This document shows, in pieces, positions 16,959-24,147 of a DNA stretch of 42,682 bases. The notes beneath the pieces were generated by a model that did no database searches, had not been told where the DNA came from, and saw nothing but the letters and a program-made list of their open reading frames with translations. A program made the position numbers and the translations under genes. This DNA comes from Acidobacteriota bacterium (GTDB taxonomy: Bacteria > Acidobacteriota > Aminicenantia > UBA2199), in assembly GCA_028749105.1 (NCBI GenBank), contig JAQUQF010000001.1, forward strand, positions 1-42,682. Direction: 5' to 3'. Numbering within the stretch: position 1 is the stretch's first letter; every line of letters starts with the position of its first letter.

Positions 16959-17918
16959 TTATGCGTTGGTAAAGTTCCATTTGAACAAAAAGAAAGAACC
17001 GCCGCTACTGTGCCAATAAGTTGATTGATACTCTACCGGGATCACATCCCAGGCAAAACCAGCGCCAACCTTGGTAAACGGCGACTCGTCATAATACCCC
17101 ACCAGATCAGTTAACACCGATGCGTCAGCGGCTTCCGACCATTCTTGAAACTTCTCAAAACCTGCTCCCGTCAGTCCTAGTTCGGGGTCTATAATCCCAA
17201 CCCCCTGATGGTATAGCCACGCCCATAATTCCTTAGCCGCCGGGCGTCCAGTCCAAATCGAACCGCACCCAAACTTCGCCGCCGTGCGAAACTGCTCGTC
17301 CGCTGCGCCCTGCGTGTAAGCCCAATACCATTCGTTTTCGCCGCCACCACTAATCCAAGGGGCCGCAGCCCACCCCGCGTTATCGGCGCTCCATCGCGTA
17401 GTTGCATCAACCCCTTGCGTCGGAACGCCGCTGCCATAAGCCTTATATCCCATAATCGCGCCGCCAAGGTCTTCCCACTTCTGATAAGCTGGCGTCCACT
17501 TCAACGCCGCCAGGCCCTTCTGTAAATCCTCAAAACACCAGTTTCCGCGCATGTCTCCAGCCCCAATCTTCCCGTAGCTGAACGGATCCCCGGGCTCCAC
17601 CTTGCGCCGGAAACCGTCCGCATGCAGCCCCGCCGCCGCCCGCCAGGTCGCCAGCGTGAACGGCCGGAAACTCTTGCTGTCGGCGGCCAGCGGACCGGAC
17701 ACATGATCCACAAAGTTAACGCAGTTGGTTTCCAGCCAGTCCTGGATCGCCCGCCAAAGCGTCTTGTCCTGCGCGGCCGCGCCGGCCGTCAGCGCCGCCA
17801 CCGCGCTTTGCCTTAGCGCCTGCCGGCGCTCGCTGTAAGCCAGGACGATCTCATTCGCCCCGGCCAGGTCCTGCCCGCCATTGGTCCAATCCGCCGGCGC
17901 TGTAAATGCGGCGCTCAT
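16959..17918 (-). CDS. virion-associated protein, unknown
   Basis: 319 residues, Trp- and Gly-rich, with a helical N-terminus (residues 1-75) and a C-terminal half full of aromatic residues (GGGENEWYWAYTQG, YQSTYWHSSGGSFFLFKWNF). No signal peptide or recognised domain. The aromatic-rich half could be a beta-sandwich or carbohydrate-contact surface, as in tail-associated proteins. Its start is preceded by a heptamer-repeat spacer that itself supplies GGGAA as the ribosome site. Location between fibre-like and internal virion genes suggests a structural role. Confidence 0.6.
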   Translation of the reverse strand: MSAAFTAPADWTNGGQDLAGANEIVLAYSERRQALRQSAVAALTAGAAAQDKTLWRAIQDWLETNCVNFVDHVSGPLAADSKSFRPFTLATWRAAAGLHADGFRRKVEPGDPFSYGKIGAGDMRGNWCFEDLQKGLAALKWTPAYQKWEDLGGAIMGYKAYGSGVPTQGVDATTRWSADNAGWAAAPWISGGGENEWYWAYTQGAADEQFRTAAKFGCGSIWTGRPAAKELWAWLYHQGVGIIDPELGLTGAGFEKFQEWSEAADASVLTDLVGYYDESPFTKVGAGFAWDVIPVEYQSTYWHSSGGSFFLFKWNFTNA

Positions 17919-17920
17919 TC

Positions 17921-17973
17921 AATTCCCAATCTCCAATCTCAAATTTCTTCCTTCTGCATTCTGCCTTCTGCCT
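17921..17973. repeat. two adjoining heptamer-repeat tracts
   Basis: On the minus strand, GGCAGAA-type heptamers (GGCAGAA, TGCAGAA) are followed by GAAATTT, GAGATTG, GAGATTG, GGAATTG. The tract fills the whole gap between two genes. Confidence 0.85.
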
Positions 17974-18264
17974 TTATATCCACCTCACCACATCCCAGGT
18001 CGGCTTGAGCTCATCCCCGGCCACTTCCGCGCCGATCGCCCGCAGGTTCCCATCCCCGTCATACGCCCGCAAGAATATCCCGTAATACAACGTCTCCGTC
18101 CCCTCCACATTCAGACCGCCAGCTACCGCGTCGTCAAACCAGTCCGTATCCGCGCGCGGGATCATGTCCCCCGTCTCATCATCAAGCTGATCGCGCAGCC
18201 GCGCCAGCTCTTCGCGCATGGCTTGCAGCTCCGCCGTCTGGTCTTGTATAAAAGCGTCCGCCAT
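17974..18264 (-). CDS. small coiled-coil structural protein
   Basis: 96 residues with a GGGAGAGGGA ribosome site. Residues 6-32 (DQTAELQAMREELARLRDQL) form a short coiled coil, then a small acidic domain with several aromatic residues (LYYGIFLRAYDGDGNLRAIG). Both flanks are heptamer-repeat spacers. It lies directly after the 60-residue-repeat protein and might be a trimerisation or attachment partner; this is inference. Confidence 0.65.
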   Translation of the reverse strand: MADAFIQDQTAELQAMREELARLRDQLDDETGDMIPRADTDWFDDAVAGGLNVEGTETLYYGIFLRAYDGDGNLRAIGAEVAGDELKPTWDVVRWI

Positions 18265-18276
18265 TCCCTCTCCCTT

Positions 18277-18307
18277 TTCTGCATTCTGCCTTCTGCCTTC
18301 TGCCTTT
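18277..18307. repeat. GGCAGAA heptamer repeat
   Basis: Minus strand: three GGCAGAA units followed by TGCAGAA, filling the gap between the 18310 stop and the ribosome site of the 18264 gene. It is the same family as part of 17921-17973. Confidence 0.85.
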
Positions 18308-18309
18308 CT

Positions 18310-20772
18310 TCACATGTCCGTCGTTTCCGCGGTGGTCAGCGCCCAGGAGCCCACGCTGTAAATCTTGTATCGGGTGGCCGTGTAATAGGAGCCTGTCTTG
18401 GCCACGGTGGAATTGTTCCGGCAGTCGGAGATATACTCTTCGGCTTTGTCCCGGCTGGTGGTCATCCGGATCATTTTCTCCAGCGTTATGTCCCGCCAAT
18501 ACGTATAATCGTTTTTGTATTGCCGGTGGCGGACGTAATACGGCCCGTAGGTTCCGATTGTCGTCCCGCCGCTGCTGGTGGCGCGGTAGGGGGACTTGTT
18601 GATGTCATAGTCGTAAAGCCCAAACCTGTTGCGGCGTTCCAGGACCGTGTTGTCCGTCGCGGCCGAGAGCGCCGCGGCCGCCAATACCGCCGCGAATTGC
18701 GCCGCGGAACAGTTGCGCCCATGCCAGTAATAGACCGTGCCGTAGCGCGTGAGGTAGCTGCTGTTCCATTGCTGGGTTTTCGGGGTGGTAACTTCTTCGA
18801 CCGTCCGCACCTTGCCGCTTTCGGTGGGCTGGGCCTCAACGCGCTTGGCCGTATTCGCCGCCGGTGTGCCCGAGGGCGTGGTGGCGTTTTCCGTGTGCAG
18901 GACCCGCGTTACCTGCTCGCTGGCGTCTTCCGCCGTGCTGGTGGCCGTCTGGTCTTTGACCGTTACGGTTTCTTCCACGCTCCGTAGTCGCCCGGATTCC
19001 GTCGGCGCCAGGTCCAGGCGCTTGATCTCACCGACCGCCGCGGTGGGCGGGGTCGGCGTGGACGGGTTCTCGGTGTGGAGGACGCGCTCTACCCGCCGGG
19101 CGGCGTTGTCTTCGCCCATGGTCGCGGACTGGTCGTTGACCTGGATGACTTCGTTTTCCGTCCGCACCCTGCCTGCTTCGGTGGGTGTGTTCCGGGCGCG
19201 ATAGATCTTCCCTGCCGGCGGCGATCCCGGCGTTACCGCCACGGCCGCCTGGGTGTGCAGCTCCGTCGTGCCCGTCCGGGCGGCGCTCTTTTCATGACTG
19301 GTCGCGCTCTGGTCCTGGACGGTTACCACTTCCTCCACCGTCCGGGTCCGGCCGGCTTCGGTCGGCTGGTTCTCGTTGCGCTTGATCTTCCCGGCTTCCT
19401 GCACTGGCGCGCCCAAAGGGGCGGCGTTCTCGGTATGCAGGTTCCGCTCCGTCTGGGCCGCGGCGCTGGTTTCCCGGCTGGTGGACGTCTGGTCCTGGAC
19501 GGTTACCACTTCCTCCACCGTCCGCGTCTTGCCGGATTCGGTGGGCTGGTTCTCGTTGCGCTTGATCTTCCCCGCTTCCTGCTCCGGCGTGCCCAGGGCG
19601 GCGGCGTTCTCAGTATGCAGGGCCCGGGTGGTCTTCCTGGCGGCGCTGGTCTCCGCGCTGGTCCGGGTCTGGTCCTTGACGGTTATGGTTTCTTCCACGC
19701 TCCGCATGCGCCCGGCCTCGGTGGGGAGTAGTTCCACCCGCTTGATCTCTCCTGCGGCCGCGGCCGGGTCAGCCACGGCGGCGGCGTTCTCGGTGTGGAG
19801 GACCTTCACGGCGGATTTCGAGGCGCTATCTTCCCGGCTGGTGGACGTCTGGTCCTGGACGGTTACCACTTCCTCCACCGTCCGCGTCTTGCCCGATTCC
19901 GTGGCTTGGTTGTCGTTGCGCTTGATCTTCCCCGCTTCCTGCTCCGGCGCGCCCAGGGGGGCGGCGTTTTCGGTGTGGCTGGCTCTTTCCGTCTTCCTGG
20001 CGGCGCTGGTCTCCGCGCTGGTCCGGGTCTGGTCCTTGACGGTCCGCTTTTGGGTCTGGATGTCCTGTGTGCAATCCTCATTCTTCGTCCGATCCAGATT
20101 CCGGATCTCGCCCGCTGGCACATCTTCAAGATCCAGCAGCGTTACGGCGGCGCCGGTATCGGTCTTGTCGCCTTCATATACCCCGTGGTGTTTGGTGGTC
20201 AGATCGGAGGCGGCGGCGCTTTCCTGGCTGCGGTGTTCGGCGATCACCTGATAAAGCCGGGTCCGCTTCTCGATAAACGTGGTGTAAGTCCCGCGCTCCG
20301 GGTCAACATTGAGCGGGCCCATCCGGTAGGAAATTCCGCTGCTGTTCGCCGGCACGGTGGGTAGTGTGCGCAATCCGAAATACCATGTCACCTCCACGCG
20401 GTATCGGCAGCCTTTCTCGGTAATGACGTCGGCAATGGTCTTGTCTCCGCACCATAACGCCTGCCAGATCCGGAGCGTCCCGCGCAGTTGGGCCTCGTTC
20501 TTGACCTCTTCATACCAGATCCGGCCGCCATACCAGGTGCCCGTCCGGGCCCATTGCGTTCCCGCCATGGGGTTTGTAACGGAAGTTGAGGCGGTGGCGT
20601 TGGCGGCGCTGGTGTAGGTCTGCAGGTAGAGGACCAGGGCGTCAAGGTCTTCCCGGTTGACGCCATCCAGGTAGCGTTCAATCAGGTTGTCCCCAAACCC
20701 GCGGTTCTGCTGGCCCTCGTTGACCTTCCACAGCCGTTCGGCCAGCAGTTCTCTGATGGTGGCGGTTTCCAC
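18310..20772 (-). CDS. fibre-like protein with seven 60-residue repeats
   Basis: 820 residues, GTG start after GGGGAGGG (long spacer). Residues 1-235 are a non-repetitive domain with many Trp and Tyr (TWYFGLRTLP, GPLNVDPERGTYTTF). About 240-665 hold roughly seven 60-residue units with the signature DQTxTS.E.SAA....LHTENAA then EAGKIKRNENQPTESGKTRT and VEEVVTV. Alternating unit types suggest that pairs of units were duplicated. The last 150 residues are Tyr-rich (TIGTYGPYYVRHRQYKNDYT) and probably the receptor-facing or assembly domain. No catalytic motif is seen. A shaft-forming structural protein fits both repeats and position. Confidence 0.7.
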   Translation of the reverse strand: METATIRELLAERLWKVNEGQQNRGFGDNLIERYLDGVNREDLDALVLYLQTYTSAANATASTSVTNPMAGTQWARTGTWYGGRIWYEEVKNEAQLRGTLRIWQALWCGDKTIADVITEKGCRYRVEVTWYFGLRTLPTVPANSSGISYRMGPLNVDPERGTYTTFIEKRTRLYQVIAEHRSQESAAASDLTTKHHGVYEGDKTDTGAAVTLLDLEDVPAGEIRNLDRTKNEDCTQDIQTQKRTVKDQTRTSAETSAARKTERASHTENAAPLGAPEQEAGKIKRNDNQATESGKTRTVEEVVTVQDQTSTSREDSASKSAVKVLHTENAAAVADPAAAAGEIKRVELLPTEAGRMRSVEETITVKDQTRTSAETSAARKTTRALHTENAAALGTPEQEAGKIKRNENQPTESGKTRTVEEVVTVQDQTSTSRETSAAAQTERNLHTENAAPLGAPVQEAGKIKRNENQPTEAGRTRTVEEVVTVQDQSATSHEKSAARTGTTELHTQAAVAVTPGSPPAGKIYRARNTPTEAGRVRTENEVIQVNDQSATMGEDNAARRVERVLHTENPSTPTPPTAAVGEIKRLDLAPTESGRLRSVEETVTVKDQTATSTAEDASEQVTRVLHTENATTPSGTPAANTAKRVEAQPTESGKVRTVEEVTTPKTQQWNSSYLTRYGTVYYWHGRNCSAAQFAAVLAAAALSAATDNTVLERRNRFGLYDYDINKSPYRATSSGGTTIGTYGPYYVRHRQYKNDYTYWRDITLEKMIRMTTSRDKAEEYISDCRNNSTVAKTGSYYTATRYKIYSVGSWALTTAETTDM
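18790..20050 (-). repeat. about seven 180-bp tandem repeats
   Basis: In-frame 180-base units; for example the run GGTTACCACTTCCTCCACCG recurs at about 19321, 19501 and 19861. Units diverge mainly in the middle third. Confidence 0.85.
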
Positions 20773-20796
20773 AGCGCGCTGATGCCCTCCCCTGGT

Positions 20797-20976
20797 CTAT
20801 TTTGCCGGCGCCGGCTTGCGGGCGGACTCGATATACCGCCAAACCGCCGCGCCAATGATCAGGAGCGCGCCCACCACGCTCTCCAGCTCGCCCTCCGTGA
20901 TCTTGCCGTTGGCCACCAACCCGCCGCCGACAATCAGTAGGATCTGCCGCGCCACCATGACGATTTTCTCATACAT
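20797..20976 (-). CDS. small holin-like membrane protein
   Basis: 59 residues from ATG 20976, overlapping the stop of the upstream gene. MYEKIVMVARQILLIVGGGL opens a membrane segment, a short polar loop (ANGKITEGELES) follows, then a second hydrophobic segment (VVGALLIIGAAVWRYIES) and a basic tail. Two short spans, WRYIE and a basic end resemble the Pam3-gp28-type putative phage holins. It would form or regulate the inner-membrane lesion that triggers lysis. Confidence 0.7.
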   Translation of the reverse strand: MYEKIVMVARQILLIVGGGLVANGKITEGELESVVGALLIIGAAVWRYIESARKPAPAK

Positions 20977-21364
20977 GTTTCTTGCCCTCCTTTTCTTGCT
21001 GTTGCTGCGTTCCAAACTTGAACATCAAGGCCACAAACTCCAGGATCTTGCCGTCCAGCTTGTAGCCCAGGAGCCCCATCACCAGGAGCGTGAAGAGGAC
21101 GTAGTCCGCGGAGGCGTCAAAGGCCGTGCCTAATACCGATTTCACCAGTAACCCGGCGGCGATCAGCAGCATGACGATTGCCCGCCAGTTGCCGGCCAGC
21201 CAATACCGGCCGCCGAGTTCAGCCTGGATCACATCCGCAAAGCGGAGCGTGATCTCCGCGGCGGCCTTGTCGGCTTCGGCTTTATCTCCGAATATGCCGC
21301 GCAGGATGTCCCGCGTGGTCTCGAACATCTTGCCTATCCCCGGTAATCCGTCCAGCCAGCTCAT
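20969..21364 (-). CDS. 3TM-type holin-like protein
   Basis: 131 residues. The N-terminal half is cytoplasmic and helical (MSWLDGLPGIGKMFETTRDI...). GRYWLAGNWRAIVMLLIAAG begins the hydrophobic part, followed by a second span (ADYVLFTLLVMGLLGYKL) and a basic, Gln-rich tail. The W-x-x-x-GNWR motif before the spans is typical of the GTA/3TM holin family. It overlaps both neighbours by ATGA or similar junctions and pairs with the smaller holin-like gene downstream, a common holin/antiholin layout. Confidence 0.75.
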   Translation of the reverse strand: MSWLDGLPGIGKMFETTRDILRGIFGDKAEADKAAAEITLRFADVIQAELGGRYWLAGNWRAIVMLLIAAGLLVKSVLGTAFDASADYVLFTLLVMGLLGYKLDGKILEFVALMFKFGTQQQQEKEGKKHV

Positions 21365-22212
21365 CCCAGCCCCCGGGTTCCCGTGCCGCGCAAATATACG
21401 CGCTGCGCGTCCAGCGTTTTCCCGTCCGGCGCCAGGTTGTATTCATGCCAGATCAGCCGACCGCGCGGGATGCGCGTCATGATGATTTCGCATTCCTGTT
21501 TCAAGCCTGCCACGCCGCGGCGATCGCCTTCCGCGGGATGCCAGGAGTTTTCCACCAGCACGAATTCCAAGTTGAGCGGCGTGGTCTGGTAACTCGTCCA
21601 CCGGTAGGCCGAGAATTCGCTGCCGCCGTTCCATTGTAAATGAGTGCCCACCTCCTTGACGCCCGGGAAGGCTTCGCGCACCGCGTCCAAACAGCGCGTG
21701 AGCTGCTCCATGCTGCGGACGCCTTCATTGCTCTCGATGGAGAGCGCGGCGGCGCTGAAAAGCTTCCCTATCCGCTTATCCAGTTGACGCCAGCCGGCTA
21801 TATGCGGGCCTATATCCCACCAACGCGGCGTGGCGTCGTCGGTGTAGAGGGTCGCTATCGCGGCAATGCCGTCGCGCGCCAGGTCTTGCAGGGCCGCCTC
21901 GGCCGCCTCCACCGCCGCGTCGTTCAGCTCATCCGGAAAGCGCAGGAAGAGGTTGCCGCCGGGCCCGTTGGGCGTCAGGAGAAAGGCGATCGCCGGCGTT
22001 TCGTCCGCATGCGTCCGGTCTTTCACCCAGGAGCGCACCCGCTGTTGTTCGGCGGCGGACATGGCCAGGTAATCCCAGGTGGACCGGATTTTGCCGTTGG
22101 CATCGCGCCAGAAGAGCGGACAGCACACGCTCTCCCCCAGCACCACCGCGCGGGTTGTGTCGCCAAAGATCCGGCGGATCAACTCCACAATCCATTCCAG
22201 TATTCCGCTCAT
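21361..22212 (-). CDS. unknown protein in lysis region, possibly glycan-active
   Basis: 283 residues with an AGGAGGG ribosome site. The N-terminus (MSGILEWIVELIRRIFGD) is an amphipathic helix. A central segment (DIGPHIAGWRQLDKRI...) and AALSIESNEGVRSMEQL then GTHLQWNGGSEFSAYRWTSY resemble the strand-end pattern of TIM-barrel hydrolases, but I cannot name a family or catalytic pair. It lies directly before the holins, where an endolysin is expected. It might therefore be the lysis enzyme or a tail-associated glycan-binding protein; both are inference. Confidence 0.55.
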   Translation of the reverse strand: MSGILEWIVELIRRIFGDTTRAVVLGESVCCPLFWRDANGKIRSTWDYLAMSAAEQQRVRSWVKDRTHADETPAIAFLLTPNGPGGNLFLRFPDELNDAAVEAAEAALQDLARDGIAAIATLYTDDATPRWWDIGPHIAGWRQLDKRIGKLFSAAALSIESNEGVRSMEQLTRCLDAVREAFPGVKEVGTHLQWNGGSEFSAYRWTSYQTTPLNLEFVLVENSWHPAEGDRRGVAGLKQECEIIMTRIPRGRLIWHEYNLAPDGKTLDAQRVYLRGTGTRGLG

Positions 22213-22257
22213 GCCTGCCCTCCTACTCCGCCGCTTCCGGCTGACTAGCCAGCCGCG

Positions 22258-22377
22258 TTACCTCCTCGGTTGACGGCGTGTGCCGCGATTGCCCAGCCCC
22301 CGGCCCGACCCGTCCCTGCGCCTGCGGCCACCACACGCTCCGCGCCCGCCCCGACCTGCATTGCCTCTGCCCCTCAT
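22258..22377 (-). CDS. 39-residue Arg/Gly-rich micro-protein
   Basis: ATG 22377 overlaps the upstream stop (ATGA) and ends at TAA 22258. The protein (MRGRGNAGRGGRGACGGRRR...) is almost entirely Arg and Gly, ending GNRGTRRQPRR. An RNA- or DNA-binding RG peptide is possible. The alternative frame from 22426 to 22223 is less likely because it overlaps the upstream gene by more than 50 bases. Confidence 0.5.
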   Translation of the reverse strand: MRGRGNAGRGGRGACGGRRRRDGSGRGLGNRGTRRQPRR

Positions 22378-22610
22378 GTCGCCCCCCTTTCGGTTTGTGT
22401 TTCGGTTCCGTCGTCCACTCTGTCAACCTGCGGGCATCCGTTCTCCGCCCGCACGAACCCCATACGCTCCGACAACTCCCGCAACCGTCGCCGCTCGGTG
22501 GTCATCTCGCGCAGGCGCTGCGGCAACTGGTCAAGCACCCGCTCGGCCTCGTCAGCAATGCGCCGGTCGGTGCATTCCGGGCAGTAATGCGTTTGGGGTA
22601 GCATGGTCAT
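22374..22610 (-). CDS. small protein with one CPEC knuckle
   Basis: 78 residues, MTMLPQTHYCPECTDRRIAD..., one Cys pair then a strongly charged helical segment (LDQLPQRLREMTTERRRLRE) and an acidic tail. It overlaps the preceding and following genes by ATGA. No function recognised; the coupling places it in the operon of membrane and lysis-region proteins. Confidence 0.65.
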   Translation of the reverse strand: MTMLPQTHYCPECTDRRIADEAERVLDQLPQRLREMTTERRRLRELSERMGFVRAENGCPQVDRVDDGTETQTERGAT

Positions 22611-22837
22611 TGGTGCCCCCGCTCCATCAGCCGCTTGACGTCCTGCTTGGTCTCGGCCACGTCGCGGCGGATGTAGGACATCTCGACGATTGCCTGCTCC
22701 ACAACGCGGATACGCGTCTCCTGCTCGTCATTGCGCCGGAACTCTCGGCAGACGGTGAACCCGCCTATCGCCATGACCAGACCCAGCGCCCCTTGGACCG
22801 CCCATATCACCACTCCGCTTGCTCCATTGAGCGCCAT
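22607..22837 (-). CDS. membrane-anchored coiled-coil protein
   Basis: 76 residues from ATG 22837, five bases after the upstream stop. A single membrane segment (about residues 8-28, VVIWAVQGALGLVMAIGGF) is followed by a Glu/Arg coiled coil (about 35-74). One span plus a coiled coil is the layout of small lysis accessory proteins such as spanin-like or haemolysin XhlA-like proteins, although XhlA has its span at the other end. The assignment to lysis rests on the nearby holins. Confidence 0.6.
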   Translation of the reverse strand: MALNGASGVVIWAVQGALGLVMAIGGFTVCREFRRNDEQETRIRVVEQAIVEMSYIRRDVAETKQDVKRLMERGHQ

Positions 22838-22841
22838 AGAG

Positions 22842-23144
22842 CTACCCGCCTTTTCTACCAAGTGTTTCGGTGGCCACTACGGCCACCACCGCAACGATGA
22901 GAACAATCTTACCGACCGCCGCCGACCAAGGTTCAGCGTATGCTATCTCACCAAGCATACCATCCCTCATCCCCCAAAAACTGCAGGTCTGTCTGCTCGC
23001 CACCACCGTCTGCCCCAAAGCCCACAGCAGCAAAGACCATACGCTAATACGCCAAGTGAGATGCGGCCTGTCAAACCACACCCCGGCGGCAACAGCCAAG
23101 CCGCACCAAGATAGAGAAATAAGTCCTATTGCTGCAATTTCCAC
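22842..23144 (-). CDS. three-span membrane protein, unknown
   Basis: About 100 residues, GTG start at 23144 (TTG at 23147 is equally possible; GAGGA lies 6-9 bases upstream). Hydrophobic segments at about residues 5-22, 33-47 and 78-94 suggest three spans (IAAIGLISLSWCGLAVAAGV; SVWSLLLWALGQTVV; IVLIVAVVAVVA). It overlaps the end of the methyltransferase gene. A further holin candidate or an unknown inner-membrane protein. Confidence 0.55.
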   Translation of the reverse strand: MEIAAIGLISLSWCGLAVAAGVWFDRPHLTWRISVWSLLLWALGQTVVASRQTCSFWGMRDGMLGEIAYAEPWSAAVGKIVLIVAVVAVVATETLGRKGG

Positions 23145-23740
23145 CAAATGTCATCCTCGACTTCAAAGCTTTTGAACATCTGCCGCACCGCCTGCACAAC
23201 CCCCGCGTGGCACGGCAGCGTTGAGAAGTCATGGCCGCAAATCATCCCGCCGCGCTTGATGAGGCGCTTGGCCTGCCGGATGTCGTGCAGCACGGTCTCG
23301 TAGTCGTGCCCGCCGTCAATGAAAATGAAGTCAAACTGCCGCGCCATCAGCATCGGCAGCACCACGTCCGACCGCCCGCGCATGGGCACAACGACGTTTG
23401 CCAGCCCCGCCCGGCTGACCAGCCGCCAGAACACGCGGAAGATGTCCCGGTGCGCTGACGCCGCCGCGTTATGGTCGTCGCCTTCCCCGCGCCACCAGTC
23501 AACGCACACCAGCCGCCCGTGCCCACGCACCACCGCGCCCAGGATGACCGTGGAGCAGCCGCACCACGACCCGATTTCAAGCGCGTTGAAGGTCTTTTTG
23601 CCGGCCACCGCACCCTCGGCCAGTTGCCGCAGAGTAACGGCCTGCGTTCCCCACATCTGCGCGGGCTGGATGTAGAACGGGGCCGCCAGCCGCAGTAGGC
23701 ACGGCCGATTGCGGACAAATGTTTTCACCTTACGCCACAT
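23126..23740 (-). CDS. class I SAM-dependent methyltransferase
   Basis: 204 residues. Motif I is FNALEIGSWCGCSTVILGAV (about residues 50-69), an acidic strand end follows (LVCVDWW), and DFIFIDGGHDYETVLHDI (about 137-154) is the hallmark of the Methyltransf_24-type family, which commonly acts on small molecules or glycans. There is no DPPY/NPPY or target-recognition domain, so a DNA methylase is unlikely. The start overlaps the end of the previous gene. Lying between fibre and lysis genes, it may modify a glycan or a virion component; the substrate is unknown. Confidence 0.8.
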   Translation of the reverse strand: MWRKVKTFVRNRPCLLRLAAPFYIQPAQMWGTQAVTLRQLAEGAVAGKKTFNALEIGSWCGCSTVILGAVVRGHGRLVCVDWWRGEGDDHNAAASAHRDIFRVFWRLVSRAGLANVVVPMRGRSDVVLPMLMARQFDFIFIDGGHDYETVLHDIRQAKRLIKRGGMICGHDFSTLPCHAGVVQAVRQMFKSFEVEDDIWWKLQQ

Positions 23741-23882
23741 TACGCCCCCCTAGTCCCACCGCAACCAATATCATCCACGCCCCCGCAGCCGCGCCCCACG
23801 CCAACAGCAGCGGCAGGGCCAGCGCCAGCACGGTTGCAGCCAGCAGGGCGCGGTAGAGGCGTTGGAAGGGGGTTTCGGTCAT
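23730..23882 (-). CDS. 50-residue two-span membrane protein
   Basis: Starts at ATG 23882, overlapping the previous stop by ATGA. After MTETPFQRLYR come two hydrophobic stretches (ALLAATVLALALPLLLAWG and GAWMILVAVGLG) and a short tail. The size fits a small accessory holin or an unknown inner-membrane peptide. It is too short for more. Confidence 0.55.
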   Translation of the reverse strand: MTETPFQRLYRALLAATVLALALPLLLAWGAAAGAWMILVAVGLGGRNVA

Positions 23883-24136
23883 TTGTGCGCCTCGGCCCCG
23901 GCGGCCTTCTGGGCTTCCTTCTCCGCCTTGGCCTTCTTGTTCATAGCCGCCTGTAACTCGCTGAAGTTCTTGGCTGCCGCCACGTCCCGTGCAAAGTCTT
24001 CCGGACTGTAATAGTCCGGGCTCTGTCGGTAGGCCCGCTCGGCCTTCCACTCCCTCAACCGCGTTTCGTTGCGGAGGTTCAGCGGTCCGGCCCAGGCAGC
24101 GCCAGCCAACAAGATCAATGCGATCGTCAGTTTCAT
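23879..24136 (-). CDS. small exported helical protein
   Basis: 85 residues from ATG 24136, with TAAGGAGAG before it. MKLTIALILLAGAAWAGP is a clear Sec signal peptide cut near AWA. The mature part is charged and helical (NETRLREWKAERAYRQSPDY...), ending in a Lys/Ala-rich tail. A periplasmic partner of the lysis or entry machinery (for example an outer spanin-like factor, although no lipobox is visible) is possible. Confidence 0.65.
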   Translation of the reverse strand: MKLTIALILLAGAAWAGPLNLRNETRLREWKAERAYRQSPDYYSPEDFARDVAAAKNFSELQAAMNKKAKAEKEAQKAAGAEAHK

Positions 24137-24147
24137 GGTGTCTCTCC

